Shown: positions 36,451-49,091 of the stretch, in pieces
How positions within the stretch are numbered: position 1 is the first letter of the stretch
Layout of the letters: every line of letters begins with the position of its first letter
Assembly (NCBI GenBank): GCA_030699825.1
Contig: JAUYKV010000037.1
Span: 1 to 64,000, forward strand
Source: Pseudomonas sp.
GTDB lineage: Bacteria > Pseudomonadota > Gammaproteobacteria > Pseudomonadales > Pseudomonadaceae
Direction of reading: 5' to 3'
Length of the DNA stretch: 64,000 nt
Notes under the pieces: generated by a model
The model's database searches: none
The model's input: the letters and a program-made list of their open reading frames with translations, nothing else
Told to the model about the DNA's origin: nothing
Program-made: the position numbers and the translations under genes

Positions 36451-37229
36451 CTGCAAGCATCCCCCAGACCACCGCCCTGCAGGTGGAGAACCTGTACAAA
36501 TCCTTCGCCGGCATCGAGGTGCTCAAGGGTGTTTCGCTGACCGCCGAGAAGCACGACGTGATCAGCATCATCGGCTCCAGCGGCTCGGGCAAGAGCACCC
36601 TGCTGCGCTGCATGAACCTGCTGGAGTTTCCCGACAGTGGCCGCCTGCGCGTGCACGGCGAGGAGCTTGAGCTGGGCACCAACCGCCGTGGCGTGCGCTC
36701 GCGGCGCTTCCAGCGGCAGATCGAGCGGGTGCGCTCGCGCCTGGCCATGGTCTTCCAGTCGTTCAACCTGTGGTCGCACATGACTGTGCTGGAGAACGTG
36801 ATGCTCGGCCCCTGCCTGGTGCACCGTCGCCCGCGTGATGAGGTGGAGGCCCAGGCGAAGAAGCTGCTAGCCCGGGTCGGCATGCTGGAGAAGTGCCAGA
36901 TGTACCCCGACTGCCTGTCCGGCGGGCAGAAGCAGCGGGTGGCCATTGCCCGCGCCCTGGCCATGGACCCCGAGGTGATGCTGTTCGACGAGCCCACCTC
37001 GGCCCTGGATCCGGAGCTGGTGGGCGAGGTGCTGCTGGTGATCCGCGAGCTGGCCGAGGAAGGCCGCACCATGATCATGGTCACCCACGAGATGCGCTTC
37101 GCCCGCGAGGTGTCGTCCAAGGTGGTGTACCTGCACCAGGGCCGCATCGAGGAGCAGGGCAGCCCCGAACAGCTGTTCAACGCCCCGCAATCGGACAACC
37201 TGCGCCGCCTGCTGGCGAGCCAGTACTGA
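36447..37229 (+). CDS. amino-acid ABC transporter ATPase
   Basis: The 260-residue HisP/GlnQ-type ATPase has Walker A GSSGSGKSTLLR, Q-loop VFQSFNLWSHMTVLENV, signature [15 protein letters not shown], Walker [13 protein letters not shown] and switch His VTHEMRFA. The insert ELGTNRRGVRSRRFQRQIER after Walker A is typical of histidine/octopine-type systems. It is the last transporter gene; the decarboxylase starts 55 bases later on the same strand. Confidence 0.93.
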   Translation: MTASIPQTTALQVENLYKSFAGIEVLKGVSLTAEKHDVISIIGSSGSGKSTLLRCMNLLEFPDSGRLRVHGEELELGTNRRGVRSRRFQRQIERVRSRLAMVFQSFNLWSHMTVLENVMLGPCLVHRRPRDEVEAQAKKLLARVGMLEKCQMYPDCLSGGQKQRVAIARALAMDPEVMLFDEPTSALDPELVGEVLLVIRELAEEGRTMIMVTHEMRFAREVSSKVVYLHQGRIEEQGSPEQLFNAPQSDNLRRLLASQY

Positions 37230-37284
37230 TGACCTAAGCCGCCGCCCCCTACTTTTTAACTGCCCTGTTTAAGTGAGTAATTGC

Positions 37285-38736
37285 ATGAGCCAAGTCGTCT
37301 CCCTGCACCCCTGGAAAAGACCGCAGCACCTCAATAGTGCCGACAATCAGCTGCTGATCGACAGGGTCAACACCATCGAACTGGTCGAGCGCTACGGCTC
37401 GCCGCTGTTCGTCTATTCGGAAAGCCAGCTGCGGGAAAACGCCCGGGATATCCTGGGCAACTTCCGCCGCGTGCATGCCAAGACCCGGGTCTGCTTCGCC
37501 AGCAAGGCCTGCGCCAACCTGGCGGTGCTCAAGGTATTCAAGGACTGCGGCCTGGATCTGGAGGTCAACTCCGGCGGCGAGTTCTACAAAGCGCAGATCG
37601 CCGGCTTCGCCCCGGCGCAGATGGTGTTCAACGGCGTGGCCAAGCAGGTGGGTGAGCTGCGCGAGGTGATTGGCGCCGGGATCAAGGCGATCAACGTCGA
37701 TTCGCTGTCGGAGCTTTTGCGCATTCTCGCGGTGGCGACCGAGCTGGGCCAGCAGGCGCGGGTCAGCCTGCGCATCATCCCGGAGATCCAGGGCGGTGCT
37801 GCCGCCGGCTGGCAGACCGGCACCTCGACCTCCAAGTTCGGCATGACCGCCGCCGAGCAGAATGATGCCATCGAGCTGATCCTGGCCCATCCCGCTGCGC
37901 TCAAGCTGGTGGGGGTGCATGCCCATATCGGCACCCAGATCACCGATATTGCGGTGTATCAGGCCGAGGCCCAGTTTCTGATCGACTATGTGCGTCAGGT
38001 CAGCGAACGCCTGCCTTACCCACTGGAGCATGTGAACCTGGGCGGCGGCTTCCCGAAGAACTACAGCAGCGCACGGGAGAACTTCGACTCGGTGGCAGCG
38101 CACTACTGCGCCAATTACCGCACCGAGATCGACTTCGCCCTGCTTGCCGAACACCTGATCAAACCCATGGCCCAGGCCCTGGGCGAGCATATCGAGCTGA
38201 TCGTCGAACCGGGGCGCAGCATGGTCAGCGACGCCGCTATCCTGCTGACCCGTGTCGAGGCCCACAAGCAGCGTCAGGGCCGCCCGGTGTTCTACCTGGA
38301 CGCCGGCTACAGCGTACTGTTCGACCTGTATAACGGCTGGTACTTCCATATGCTCAACGCCTCCCGCGCCGATGATCGCGACACCCAGCATTGCCGTATG
38401 GCCGGGCCGCTGTGTGACAGCAGCGACACTTACTACGACATCGAAGGCGAAGGCGCGGTGGCGGACCTGATCGCCGAGGAGCCTGCCCTGGCCCAACATC
38501 GCGCCGTGCTGGAACAGGTGCTGGTGCATCAGCCCAACCTGCGCGAGCTGCCGGCAGCCACCGCCATGGGCGATGTGATCGCCCTGCTGGACGTGGGAGC
38601 CTACGCCCTGGAGATGATGAGCCAGTACTGCGGCCGCCAGTCCGCCGCCGCGGTGCTGGTGGACCTGCAGCAGGGCAGCCGGCTGATTCGGCGCCGTGGC
38701 GAGTATGCCGATCTGCTGGCCCATGATCTGGACTAA
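37285..38736 (+). CDS. fold-III PLP decarboxylase (diaminopimelate/ornithine decarboxylase family)
   Basis: The 483-residue enzyme has an alanine-racemase-like barrel followed by a beta domain. The PLP lysine lies in CFASKACANLAVLK. Other motifs are LEVNSGGEFYKA, HAHIGTQI, NLGGGFP, EPGRSMVSDA and the active-site Cys motif GPLCDSSDTYYD, all of the LysA/ornithine decarboxylase class. It is longer than a usual LysA (about 415 residues), and its operon with an uptake system argues for catabolism or polyamine formation rather than lysine synthesis. The ATG at 37285 is chosen over a GTG at 37273; neither has a strong ribosome site. The substrate is unknown. Confidence 0.85.
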   Translation: MSQVVSLHPWKRPQHLNSADNQLLIDRVNTIELVERYGSPLFVYSESQLRENARDILGNFRRVHAKTRVCFASKACANLAVLKVFKDCGLDLEVNSGGEFYKAQIAGFAPAQMVFNGVAKQVGELREVIGAGIKAINVDSLSELLRILAVATELGQQARVSLRIIPEIQGGAAAGWQTGTSTSKFGMTAAEQNDAIELILAHPAALKLVGVHAHIGTQITDIAVYQAEAQFLIDYVRQVSERLPYPLEHVNLGGGFPKNYSSARENFDSVAAHYCANYRTEIDFALLAEHLIKPMAQALGEHIELIVEPGRSMVSDAAILLTRVEAHKQRQGRPVFYLDAGYSVLFDLYNGWYFHMLNASRADDRDTQHCRMAGPLCDSSDTYYDIEGEGAVADLIAEEPALAQHRAVLEQVLVHQPNLRELPAATAMGDVIALLDVGAYALEMMSQYCGRQSAAAVLVDLQQGSRLIRRRGEYADLLAHDLD

Positions 38737-38835
38737 CCGGCCTGTGCAGCCCAGGCTTGCGCCAGGGGGCAGGTGCGGTGCACTGTTGCTCCCGAAGTGG
38801 CCGATATGACGGCCTGCCTGGGAGAACCACCGATC

Positions 38836-39786
38836 ATGCTGTCGCCCCGCGAGCGCCTGCTGCGCAACCTGGACTGGAACCTGCTGTACACCTTCCTGGT
38901 CATCGTCGAGGAAAGCAGCATCACCGGCGCGGCGCGCAAGCTGTCGCTCAGCCAGCCCAGCGTCAGCAATGCCCTCAAGCGCCTGGAGGAACACCTGGGC
39001 ATGCGCCTGATCCAGCGCAAGAAGGGCATGTTCTCCCTGACCGAGCAGGGCTTGCGGGTCTACGAGTACATTTCCTCGGCCGGCAGCATCATCGACAAGA
39101 TGGCCGAGCAGTACGCCGGCGAGGCCGGCGCGGTGCTCGGCGAGCTGCATATCCAGGTCGCCAGCCATGTCAGCTGCCAGCCCTTCGACGACAGCCTGGC
39201 GCAGTTCCACCGCCTCTATCCCAATGTGCTGATCAGCCTCAGCTCCCAACCCAGCGCCGACATAGTCGACGCGGTGGCCCGGGGCAGCCTGCATATCGGC
39301 ATCAGCAACAAGAAGACCGCCCAGACCGGCCTGCACTTCGACCTGATTGGCTATGAGCAGATGGCCTTCTACTGCGGCCCGCGCCATTCCCTGTTTGGCC
39401 GCGAGGGGCTGGCGGCCGCGGATCTGCGCGGCCTGGCCTATGTTTCCTTCGAAAGCGACCAACCCGGCGAGGGTCTTAGCGCGGTCAACTCGGTGCGCAC
39501 CGAGCAGCAGTTTTGGGGCCGCCTGGTGGCGGTCTCGCCCAACGAGGAGGAGGTGCGTCGGCTGATTCTCGCCGGGCTGGGCTTCGGTGCCCTGACCGTG
39601 GAAGGGGCCAAGCCCTTCGTGGCGCAGAAGCTGCTGTTCCAGCTGCCGCCCTACGACGAGCTGCCGGTTAACGAGGTGTATCTGGTTACCCCGGAAAACC
39701 AGCTCCTGACGGATGTGGAACAGCTATTTATCGGCCTGCTGCGCGAAGCGACGGTGGCGGCGGTGCGGGCGCGGTATTTCAAGTAG
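38836..39786 (+). CDS. LysR-family transcriptional regulator
   Basis: The 316-residue protein has an N-terminal winged helix (DWNLLYTFLVIVEESSITGA, then KLSLSQPSVSNALKRLEEHL) and a periplasmic-binding-like effector domain (about 100-300). It follows the decarboxylase by 99 bases on the same strand, so it is co-transcribed or just downstream, and probably controls the transporter-decarboxylase operon in response to the substrate. GGAGAACC lies before the ATG at 38836. It converges on rhlB across a bidirectional terminator. Confidence 0.9.
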   Translation: MLSPRERLLRNLDWNLLYTFLVIVEESSITGAARKLSLSQPSVSNALKRLEEHLGMRLIQRKKGMFSLTEQGLRVYEYISSAGSIIDKMAEQYAGEAGAVLGELHIQVASHVSCQPFDDSLAQFHRLYPNVLISLSSQPSADIVDAVARGSLHIGISNKKTAQTGLHFDLIGYEQMAFYCGPRHSLFGREGLAAADLRGLAYVSFESDQPGEGLSAVNSVRTEQQFWGRLVAVSPNEEEVRRLILAGLGFGALTVEGAKPFVAQKLLFQLPPYDELPVNEVYLVTPENQLLTDVEQLFIGLLREATVAAVRARYFK

Positions 39787-39826
39787 GGTGCGGCGCAGCG
39801 TCCCAAGGCTGCGGTGGCTGCAAAGA

Positions 39827-39856
39827 AAAAGGCGAAGCCCTTGGGCTTCGCCTTTT
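39827..39856. terminator. bidirectional terminator between the LysR gene and rhlB
   Basis: A 14-base perfect stem AAAAGGCGAAGCCC / GGGCTTCGCCTTTT with a two-base TT loop. The A and T runs at its two ends serve both strands. Confidence 0.9.
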
Positions 39857-39873
39857 GTTTGTCTACCGCGAGC

Positions 39874-41340
39874 TTAGTGCTTGCGCGGCACCGGCTTGAG
39901 CAACACTTCCGGCGGCATTTCGCAGTTGATCTTGCGCCCCAGCAGTTGTTCTATCGGCGGCAGGGCGTAGGCGTCGTTTTCGCTGGCGAAGCTGATCGAG
40001 GTGCCGCTGGCGCCCGCGCGACCGGTACGGCCGATGCGGTGCACATAGTCGTCCGGCACGTCCGGCAGGGTGTAGTTGATCACGTGGCTGATGGCGTCGA
40101 CGTGAATGCCGCGACCGGCCACGTCGGTGGCGACCATCACCCGGATCTTGCCTTCGCGGAAGCCTTCCAGGGCGCGGATGCGCTTGTGCTGCGGCACGTC
40201 GCCGGACATCTGCACGGCGCTGATACCGTCACGGGTCAGGCGTTCTTCGATGCGCCGCACTTCGTCCTTGCGGTTGGCGAAGACCATCACCCGGATCCAG
40301 TCGTTCTGCGCGATCAGGTTGTACAGCAGCTTGTACTTGTCGCTGGAGGCGACCATGTAGACATGCTGCTCGACGGTGTCGCTGGCCACGTTCTCCGACT
40401 CGATCTCGACGATGGCCGGGTCGGTGGTCCACTGCTTGGCCAGGTTCATCACGTCTTCGGTGAAGGTGGCGGAAAACAGCAGAGTCTGGCGCTCGTTCTT
40501 CGGCGGGGTCTGGCGGATGATCTGCCGCACCTGGGGGATAAAGCCCATGTCGAGCATGCGGTCGGCTTCATCGAGCACCATCACCTCGACCATGTCCAGG
40601 TGCACTTCGCCGCGTTGGTTGAAGTCGAGCAAACGGCCCGGAGTCGCCACCAGGATGTCGCAATAGCGTGACTCGAGCAGCTTGAGCTGTTTGTCGAAGT
40701 CCATGCCGCCGACGAAGCTCATCACGTTGAGCCCGGTGTATTTGGTCAGGTCCGCGGCGTCCTTGGCGATCTGCACCACCAGTTCGCGGGTCGGCGCGAT
40801 GATCAGCGCGCGCGGCTCGCCCATGTAGCGCTCTTTCGGCGGCGGGGTCTGCAGCAGCTGGGTGATGATCGAGACCAGGAAGGCCGCGGTCTTGCCGGTG
40901 CCGGTCTGGGCCCGGCCGATGGCGTCCTGACCCTTGAGGGTGTAGCCCAGCACCTGGGCCTGGATCGGCGTGCAGTAGGGGAAGCCCAGGTCGTGGATCG
41001 CGTGCATCAGCTCGGGGGCGAGCTTGAAGTCATGGAAGCGGGTCTTGCCGGCGGCCGGTTCGACCGCGAAGTCTTCCAGCTTCCAGGTGTCCACTGGCTT
41101 GGCTTCGCGCTGGCGCCGTGGCTTTTCGGCCTTGGCGGCGGGTTTCTCTGGGCTGGGCGCCGTTGCTGGTACGCTGCCACTGGCGCTGGCTGTGTGCTGC
41201 GTCGTGGCCGTGCGCTTGGGTTGCTCGTGGTTGCTGTCGCCGCTACGCGGCGTAGTTGGCGAAGCAGGCGTGCTGGTTGGGCTGGGTTGCTCGCCCTCGG
41301 CTTTGCCGAACATTTTCTTGAGTGCTTTGAGCACGGTCAT
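39874..41340 (-). CDS. rhlB: RhlB, DEAD-box RNA helicase
   Basis: The 488-residue ATP-dependent RNA helicase has a low-complexity N-terminal extension (residues 1-95, Pro/Ser/Thr/Lys-rich). The Q motif is [20 protein letters not shown] followed by CTPIQ. Motif I is AQTGTGKT, Ia PTRELV, II DEAD, III SAT and [12 protein letters not shown]. It unwinds RNA and in gammaproteobacteria works with RNase E in the degradosome; the N-terminal extension and sequence style match Pseudomonas RhlB. It has its own terminator. Confidence 0.9.
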   Translation of the reverse strand: MTVLKALKKMFGKAEGEQPSPTSTPASPTTPRSGDSNHEQPKRTATTQHTASASGSVPATAPSPEKPAAKAEKPRRQREAKPVDTWKLEDFAVEPAAGKTRFHDFKLAPELMHAIHDLGFPYCTPIQAQVLGYTLKGQDAIGRAQTGTGKTAAFLVSIITQLLQTPPPKERYMGEPRALIIAPTRELVVQIAKDAADLTKYTGLNVMSFVGGMDFDKQLKLLESRYCDILVATPGRLLDFNQRGEVHLDMVEVMVLDEADRMLDMGFIPQVRQIIRQTPPKNERQTLLFSATFTEDVMNLAKQWTTDPAIVEIESENVASDTVEQHVYMVASSDKYKLLYNLIAQNDWIRVMVFANRKDEVRRIEERLTRDGISAVQMSGDVPQHKRIRALEGFREGKIRVMVATDVAGRGIHVDAISHVINYTLPDVPDDYVHRIGRTGRAGASGTSISFASENDAYALPPIEQLLGRKINCEMPPEVLLKPVPRKH

Positions 41341-41508
41341 CTCATCAATTGGTTAAGGAGTGAACGGCTGCCAGTGTAAAGCAAGAAGCCGGCGCGGCGA
41401 AGTGCCATGGCTGGTGGGTGTTATTAGCAGCGCCGGGCGCGTCCTTGGCGGCCTCAGCGGTTATGACAATATCGAGCATGGTCGCGACCTTCCTGCATAG
41501 CGGCTTCG

Positions 41509-41577
41509 TAGCCTGGATAAGCCTGGGCGCAATCCGGGAAACCCTGTCCGGATTACGCTGTCGCTCAGCCAGGCTGG
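41509..41577. repeat. repeat family C copy 2
   Basis: CGTAGCCTGGATAAGC and CAGCCAGGCTG form imperfect outer arms, with CAATCCGGG and TCCGGATTA inside, directly after the acyl-CoA synthetase stop. The rest of the 41341-41577 gap shows nothing recognisable. Confidence 0.55.
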
Positions 41578-44643
<3,066 letters not shown>

Positions 44644-45672
44644 ATGAAGATGGTGAAATCCACCCTGGCTATTCTGACTACCGCAACCGTTCTGGGTGTC
44701 AGCGGCTTCGTTCACGCTGGCGCGACCCTGGACGCGGTACAAAAGAAAGGTTTCGTTCAGTGCGGTATCAGCGATGGTCTGCCTGGCTTCTCCTACGCCG
44801 ATGAAAAAGGCAATTATTTCGGCCTCGACGTCGATGTATGCCGCGCAGTGGCCGCTGCCCTGTTTGGCGATGCGACCAAGGTCAAATACAGCCCGTTGAC
44901 TGCCAAGGAGCGCTTCACCGCACTGCAATCCGGCGAAGTCGATGTCCTCTCGCGCAACACCACCTGGACCAGCTCGCGTGACGCCGGCCTGGGCCTGAAC
45001 TTCACCGGCACCAACTACTACGACGGCCAGGGTTTCCTGGTTAACAAGAAACTCGGGGTCACCAGCGCCAAGGAACTCGACGGCGCTACCGTGTGCATCC
45101 AGGCAGGTACCACCACCGAGCTGAACCTCTCCGACTACTTCCGCTCCAACGGCCTGAAGTACACCCCGATCACTTACGATACTTCCGACGAGAGCGCCAC
45201 TTCTCTGGAGTCCGGCCGTTGCGACGTGCTGACTTCCGACCAGTCGCAACTCTACGCCCAGCGCATCAAGCTGGCTGCGCCGCTGGAGTACGTGGTACTG
45301 CCGGAAGTGATCTCGAAAGAGCCGCTGGGCCCGGTCGTGCGTCAGGGTGATGACGAGTGGTTCAACATCGTGCGCTGGAGCCTGTTCGCCATGCTCAACG
45401 CCGAAGAGCTGGGCCTCACCTCGGCCAACGTCGAAGAAATGGCCAAAACCACCAAGAACCCGGACGTCGCACGTCTGCTGGGTGGCGAAGGCGAGTACGG
45501 CAAGGATCTGAAACTGCCGAAAGACTGGGCCGTGCAGATCGTCAAGCAGGTGGGCAACTACGGCGAAAGCTTCGAGCGCAACGTCGGTGCCGGCAGCGAT
45601 CTGAAGATCGAGCGCGGCCTCAACGCCCTGTGGAACAAGGGTGGTCTGCAGTACGCACCGCCAGTGCGCTGA
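44644..45672 (+). CDS. aapJ: AapJ, general L-amino-acid binding protein
   Basis: The 342-residue periplasmic protein (signal peptide LAILTTATVLGVSGFVHA-GAT) has the family 3 solute-binding fold with the AapJ/BztA features VQKKGFVQCGISDGLPGFSY, GLDVDVCRAVAAALFGD and NTTWTSSRDAGLGLNFTGTN. Its long form (over 330 residues) separates it from ordinary HisJ-like proteins. It captures a broad range of L-amino acids, especially acidic ones. TGGAGG lies before the ATG. It heads the aap operon. Confidence 0.95.
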   Translation: MKMVKSTLAILTTATVLGVSGFVHAGATLDAVQKKGFVQCGISDGLPGFSYADEKGNYFGLDVDVCRAVAAALFGDATKVKYSPLTAKERFTALQSGEVDVLSRNTTWTSSRDAGLGLNFTGTNYYDGQGFLVNKKLGVTSAKELDGATVCIQAGTTTELNLSDYFRSNGLKYTPITYDTSDESATSLESGRCDVLTSDQSQLYAQRIKLAAPLEYVVLPEVISKEPLGPVVRQGDDEWFNIVRWSLFAMLNAEELGLTSANVEEMAKTTKNPDVARLLGGEGEYGKDLKLPKDWAVQIVKQVGNYGESFERNVGAGSDLKIERGLNALWNKGGLQYAPPVR

Positions 45673-45725
45673 CCGTCTTTGCCGGTGTCCCGTTCCGGGC
45701 GCCGGCAGGTTCTAGATGACGTGAA

Positions 45726-45755
45726 CCCCCATGCCCGCCAATGCGGGCATGGGGG
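45726..45755 (+). terminator. intercistronic hairpin after aapJ
   Basis: A perfect 13-base stem (CCCCCATGCCCGC and its complement) with a CAAT loop and no T run. Such hairpins after binding-protein genes protect the upstream message and keep permease expression lower. Confidence 0.75.
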
Positions 45756-45771
45756 CTCCTAGAGGGCTCCT

Positions 45772-46956
45772 ATGCAAACTCCTGCAAATGTCTCGCGCCC
45801 ACGCGGATCGGTCTGGACCGATCCCAAGGTGCGCGCATGGCTATTCCAAATTATTGCCGTTATTGCCATTGTGGCGATCGGCTGGTACCTGTTCGACAAT
45901 ACCCAGACCAATCTCGAGAAGCGCGGGATCACCTCCGGGTTTTCCTTTCTCAACAACAGTGCCGGGTTCGGCATTGCGCAAAGCCTGATCGATTACAACG
46001 AAAGCGACACCTATGGACGGGTCTTCGTCGTCGGTTTGCTCAACACCCTGCTGGTGTCGGTGATCGGCATTGTCCTGGCGACCATTCTGGGCTTCATTCT
46101 CGGTGTCGCGCGGCTGTCGCCCAACTGGTTGATCGGCAAGGTCGCTACCGTCTACATCGAGACGTTCCGCAATATCCCGCCGTTGCTGCAGATCTTTTTC
46201 TGGTACTTCGCGGTGATGCTCTCGCTGCCCGGTCCGCGCGCCAGCCTGGAGCTAGGTCAGACCTTCTTCCTCAACAGCCGCGGCTTGTATATGCCGGCGC
46301 CGAGCCCCTCGGACAGCTTTGTCAGCTTTTTCGGGGCTGTAGTGGTAGCGATCATCGGCATCGTCTTGCTGTCGCGTTGGTCGAGGGCGCGGTTCGAGGC
46401 CACCGGCAGGTACTTTCCGGTGTCCCTGGGGGCGATACCGCTGTTGCTGGTGCTGCCTGGCCTGGCCGTGCTGCTGACCGGCAATCCGCTGCAGTGGAGC
46501 ACGCCCGAGCTGAGCGGTTTCAACTTCCGTGGCGGCTGGGTGCTGATTCCCGAACTGATGGCCTTGACCCTGGCCCTGTCCATCTATACGGCGGCGTTCA
46601 TCGCCGAGAACGTGCGTTCCGGGATCATGGCGGTCAGCCACGGGCAGACCGAGGCCGCCCGTTCGCTGGGCCTGCCGGCCGGCAAGACCCTGCGCCTGGT
46701 GATCATTCCCCAGGCCATGCGGGTGATCATTCCACCGCTGACCAGTCAGTACCTCAACCTGGCGAAGAACTCCTCGCTGGCGGCCGGTATCGGTTATCCG
46801 GACATGGTTTCGCTGTTCGCCGGCACGGTGCTCAACCAGACGGGGCAAGCCATCGAGGTGATTGCCATCACCATGAGTGTGTACCTGGCCATCAGCATCA
46901 GCATTTCCATGTTGATGAATTGGTACAACAAGCGCATGGCGCTGATCGAACGCTAG
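45772..46956 (+). CDS. aapQ: AapQ, amino-acid ABC transporter permease
   Basis: The 394-residue inner-membrane permease has an N-terminal helix, a large insertion characteristic of AapQ/BztB, and the HisM-type domain with YIETFRNIPPLLQIFFWYFA. The EAA loop is NVRSGIMAVSHGQTEAARSL followed by GLPAG. It pairs with AapM. GAGGG lies before the ATG. Confidence 0.95.
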   Translation: MQTPANVSRPRGSVWTDPKVRAWLFQIIAVIAIVAIGWYLFDNTQTNLEKRGITSGFSFLNNSAGFGIAQSLIDYNESDTYGRVFVVGLLNTLLVSVIGIVLATILGFILGVARLSPNWLIGKVATVYIETFRNIPPLLQIFFWYFAVMLSLPGPRASLELGQTFFLNSRGLYMPAPSPSDSFVSFFGAVVVAIIGIVLLSRWSRARFEATGRYFPVSLGAIPLLLVLPGLAVLLTGNPLQWSTPELSGFNFRGGWVLIPELMALTLALSIYTAAFIAENVRSGIMAVSHGQTEAARSLGLPAGKTLRLVIIPQAMRVIIPPLTSQYLNLAKNSSLAAGIGYPDMVSLFAGTVLNQTGQAIEVIAITMSVYLAISISISMLMNWYNKRMALIER

Positions 46957-46966
46957 AGGACAAGCC

Positions 46967-48064
46967 ATGAGCACTCATACTTTCAAACCCGATCTACCGC
47001 CACCGCTGCTGAGCGTCGGCGTACTCGGTTGGCTGCGCGCCAACCTGTTCTCCAGCTGGTTCAACAGCCTGCTGACCCTGTTCGCCGCCTACCTGATCTG
47101 GCTGGTCGTGCCGCCGCTGCTGCAATGGGCGATTATCGATGCCGACTGGGTGGGTACGACGCGTGCCGACTGCACCTCGGACGGCGCCTGCTGGGTCTTC
47201 ATCCAGCAGCGTTTCGGCCAGTTCATGTACGGCTTCTACCCGACCGAGCTGCGCTGGCGTGTCGACCTGACCCTGTGGTTGGCCGTCATCGGTGCCGCCC
47301 CGCTGTTCATTTCGGCAATGCCGCGCAAGGCCGTGTATGGCCTGGGCTTCCTGGTGGTATATCCGCTGCTGGCGTTCTGGCTGCTGCACGGCGGCGTCTT
47401 CGGTTTGCGCGAGGTGGCCACCAGTCAATGGGGCGGCTTGATGCTGACCCTGGTGATCGCCTCCGTGGGGATTGCCGGCGCCTTGCCGCTGGGCATCGTG
47501 CTGGCGCTCGGACGGCGTTCGGACATGCCGGCGATCCGGGTGATCTGCGTGACCTTCATCGAGTTCTGGCGCGGCGTGCCCTTGATCACGGTGCTGTTCA
47601 TGTCGTCGGTGATGCTGCCGTTGTTCCTGCCCGAAGGCATGAGCTTCGACAAGCTGATGCGCGCGCTGATCGGGGTGATCCTGTTCCAGTCGGCCTATAT
47701 CGCCGAAGTGGTGCGTGGTGGCCTGCAGGCCATTCCCAAGGGGCAGTACGAAGCCGCTGCGGCCATGGGCCTGGGCTACTGGCGGATGATGGGCCTGGTG
47801 ATCCTGCCGCAAGCCCTGAAGCTGGTGATCCCCGGCATCGTCAACACCTTCATCGCGCTGTTCAAGGACACCAGTCTGGTGATCATCATCGGCCTGTTTG
47901 ACCTGCTCAACAGCATCAAGCAAGCCACCACCGATCCGGCTTGGCTGGGCATGGCCACCGAAGGCTATGTATTTGCCGCCCTGGTTTTCTGGATTTTCTG
48001 CTTCGGCATGTCCCGCTACTCCATGCATTTGGAACGTAAGCTGAACACCGGCCACAAGCGTTAG
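46967..48064 (+). CDS. aapM: AapM, amino-acid ABC transporter permease
   Basis: The 365-residue permease has the long N-terminal region of AapM/BztC with several helices and a soluble loop (about 55-80). It contains [20 protein letters not shown] and the EAA loop [29 protein letters not shown] lies before its ATG, ten bases after aapQ. Confidence 0.95.
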   Translation: MSTHTFKPDLPPPLLSVGVLGWLRANLFSSWFNSLLTLFAAYLIWLVVPPLLQWAIIDADWVGTTRADCTSDGACWVFIQQRFGQFMYGFYPTELRWRVDLTLWLAVIGAAPLFISAMPRKAVYGLGFLVVYPLLAFWLLHGGVFGLREVATSQWGGLMLTLVIASVGIAGALPLGIVLALGRRSDMPAIRVICVTFIEFWRGVPLITVLFMSSVMLPLFLPEGMSFDKLMRALIGVILFQSAYIAEVVRGGLQAIPKGQYEAAAAMGLGYWRMMGLVILPQALKLVIPGIVNTFIALFKDTSLVIIIGLFDLLNSIKQATTDPAWLGMATEGYVFAALVFWIFCFGMSRYSMHLERKLNTGHKR

Positions 48065-48075
48065 GAGCTATTTCA

Positions 48076-48837
48076 ATGTCTGTAGCAAACAAACAAACCA
48101 GCGCTGAATCGATGATCCTGATGGAGGGCGTGCACAAGTGGTACGGCGAGTTTCACGTACTCAAGGACATCAACCTGAACGTCAAGCCGGGCGAGCGTAT
48201 CGTCCTCTGCGGTCCGTCCGGTTCCGGCAAGTCCACCGCCATCCGCTGCATCAACCGTCTGGAGGAACACCAGCAGGGGCGCATCGTGGTCGATGGCACC
48301 GAACTGACCCATGACCTCAAGCACATCGAAGCGGTACGCCGCGAAGTGGGCATGGTGTTCCAGCACTTCAATCTGTTTCCGCACCTGACCGTGCTGCAGA
48401 ACTGCACGCTGGCGCCGATGTGGGTACGCAAGATGCCCAAGCGTCAGGCCGAAGAAGTCGCCATGCACTTCCTCGAGCGCGTGCGCATCCCCGAGCAGGC
48501 CCTCAAGTACCCGGGGCAGTTGTCCGGTGGCCAGCAACAGCGCGTGGCGATTGCCCGTGCGCTGTGCATGAAGCCGAAGATCATGCTGTTCGACGAACCG
48601 ACCTCGGCGCTCGATCCGGAAATGGTCAAGGAAGTGCTGGACACCATGATCGGTCTGGCCGAAGACGGCATGACCATGCTCTGCGTGACCCACGAGATGG
48701 GCTTCGCCCGTACCGTGGCGAACCGGGTGATCTTCCTCGACAAGGGCGAGATCGTCGAACAGGCCGATCCGGAAACCTTCTTCAACACCCCGCAAAACGA
48801 GCGCACCAAGCTGTTCCTCAGCCAGATCCTGCACTAA
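48076..48837 (+). CDS. aapP: AapP, amino-acid ABC transporter ATPase
   Basis: The 253-residue ATPase has Walker [14 protein letters not shown]-loop [16 protein letters not shown], signature [15 protein letters not shown], Walker [13 protein letters not shown] and VTHEMGFA. It drives the AapQM permease. It is 11 bases after aapM. A mobile element now lies between its stop and the operon terminator. Confidence 0.95.
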   Translation: MSVANKQTSAESMILMEGVHKWYGEFHVLKDINLNVKPGERIVLCGPSGSGKSTAIRCINRLEEHQQGRIVVDGTELTHDLKHIEAVRREVGMVFQHFNLFPHLTVLQNCTLAPMWVRKMPKRQAEEVAMHFLERVRIPEQALKYPGQLSGGQQQRVAIARALCMKPKIMLFDEPTSALDPEMVKEVLDTMIGLAEDGMTMLCVTHEMGFARTVANRVIFLDKGEIVEQADPETFFNTPQNERTKLFLSQILH

Positions 48838-48857
48838 GGGTCTGCTGCAATGAAAAA

Positions 48858-49024
48858 GGCTATGTACCCATTATCTGTTGCATGAGAGATAACGTTTTTT
48901 GTGGGAGGGTCCGGGCGGCGTTGCGTTTCATCCGCGAAAATCTTCGAAACATTGACAATGTTTCGCGGCTAAAGCCCCTCCCACGAGGTTGCGATCAGGC
49001 TCAACAGTTAACAGGTACATAGCC
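48858..49024 (+). mobile_element. MITE-like element, copy 1 (167 bp)
   Basis: Terminal inverted repeats: the left end starts GGCTATGTACCCATTATCTG and the complement of the right end starts GGCTATGTACCTGTTAACTG. It is flanked on both sides by the 8-bp direct repeat ATGAAAAA (48850-48857, 49025-49032). Inside are a REP-like GTGGGAG/CTCCCAC pair and a perfect CGAAACATTG-A-CAATGTTTCG hairpin. There is no reading frame. It is about 95% identical to the inverted copy at 62527-62692. Confidence 0.85.
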
Positions 49025-49027
49025 ATG

Positions 49028-49055
49028 AAAAAAGGAGCCCGCGGGCTCCTTTTTT
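49028..49055. terminator. bidirectional terminator between the aap operon and the OYE gene
   Basis: A 13-base perfect stem AAAAAAGGAGCCC / GGGCTCCTTTTTT with a GC loop. It serves aapP on the plus strand and the OYE gene on the minus strand. Confidence 0.9.
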
Positions 49056-49091
49056 CATTGCATTACGTCAGTCATGCGCTGCCCTACAGCG

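Noticed and set aside
37249-39462. A 737-codon minus-strand open frame
   Set aside because: It is antisense to the decarboxylase and LysR genes, both clearly recognisable.
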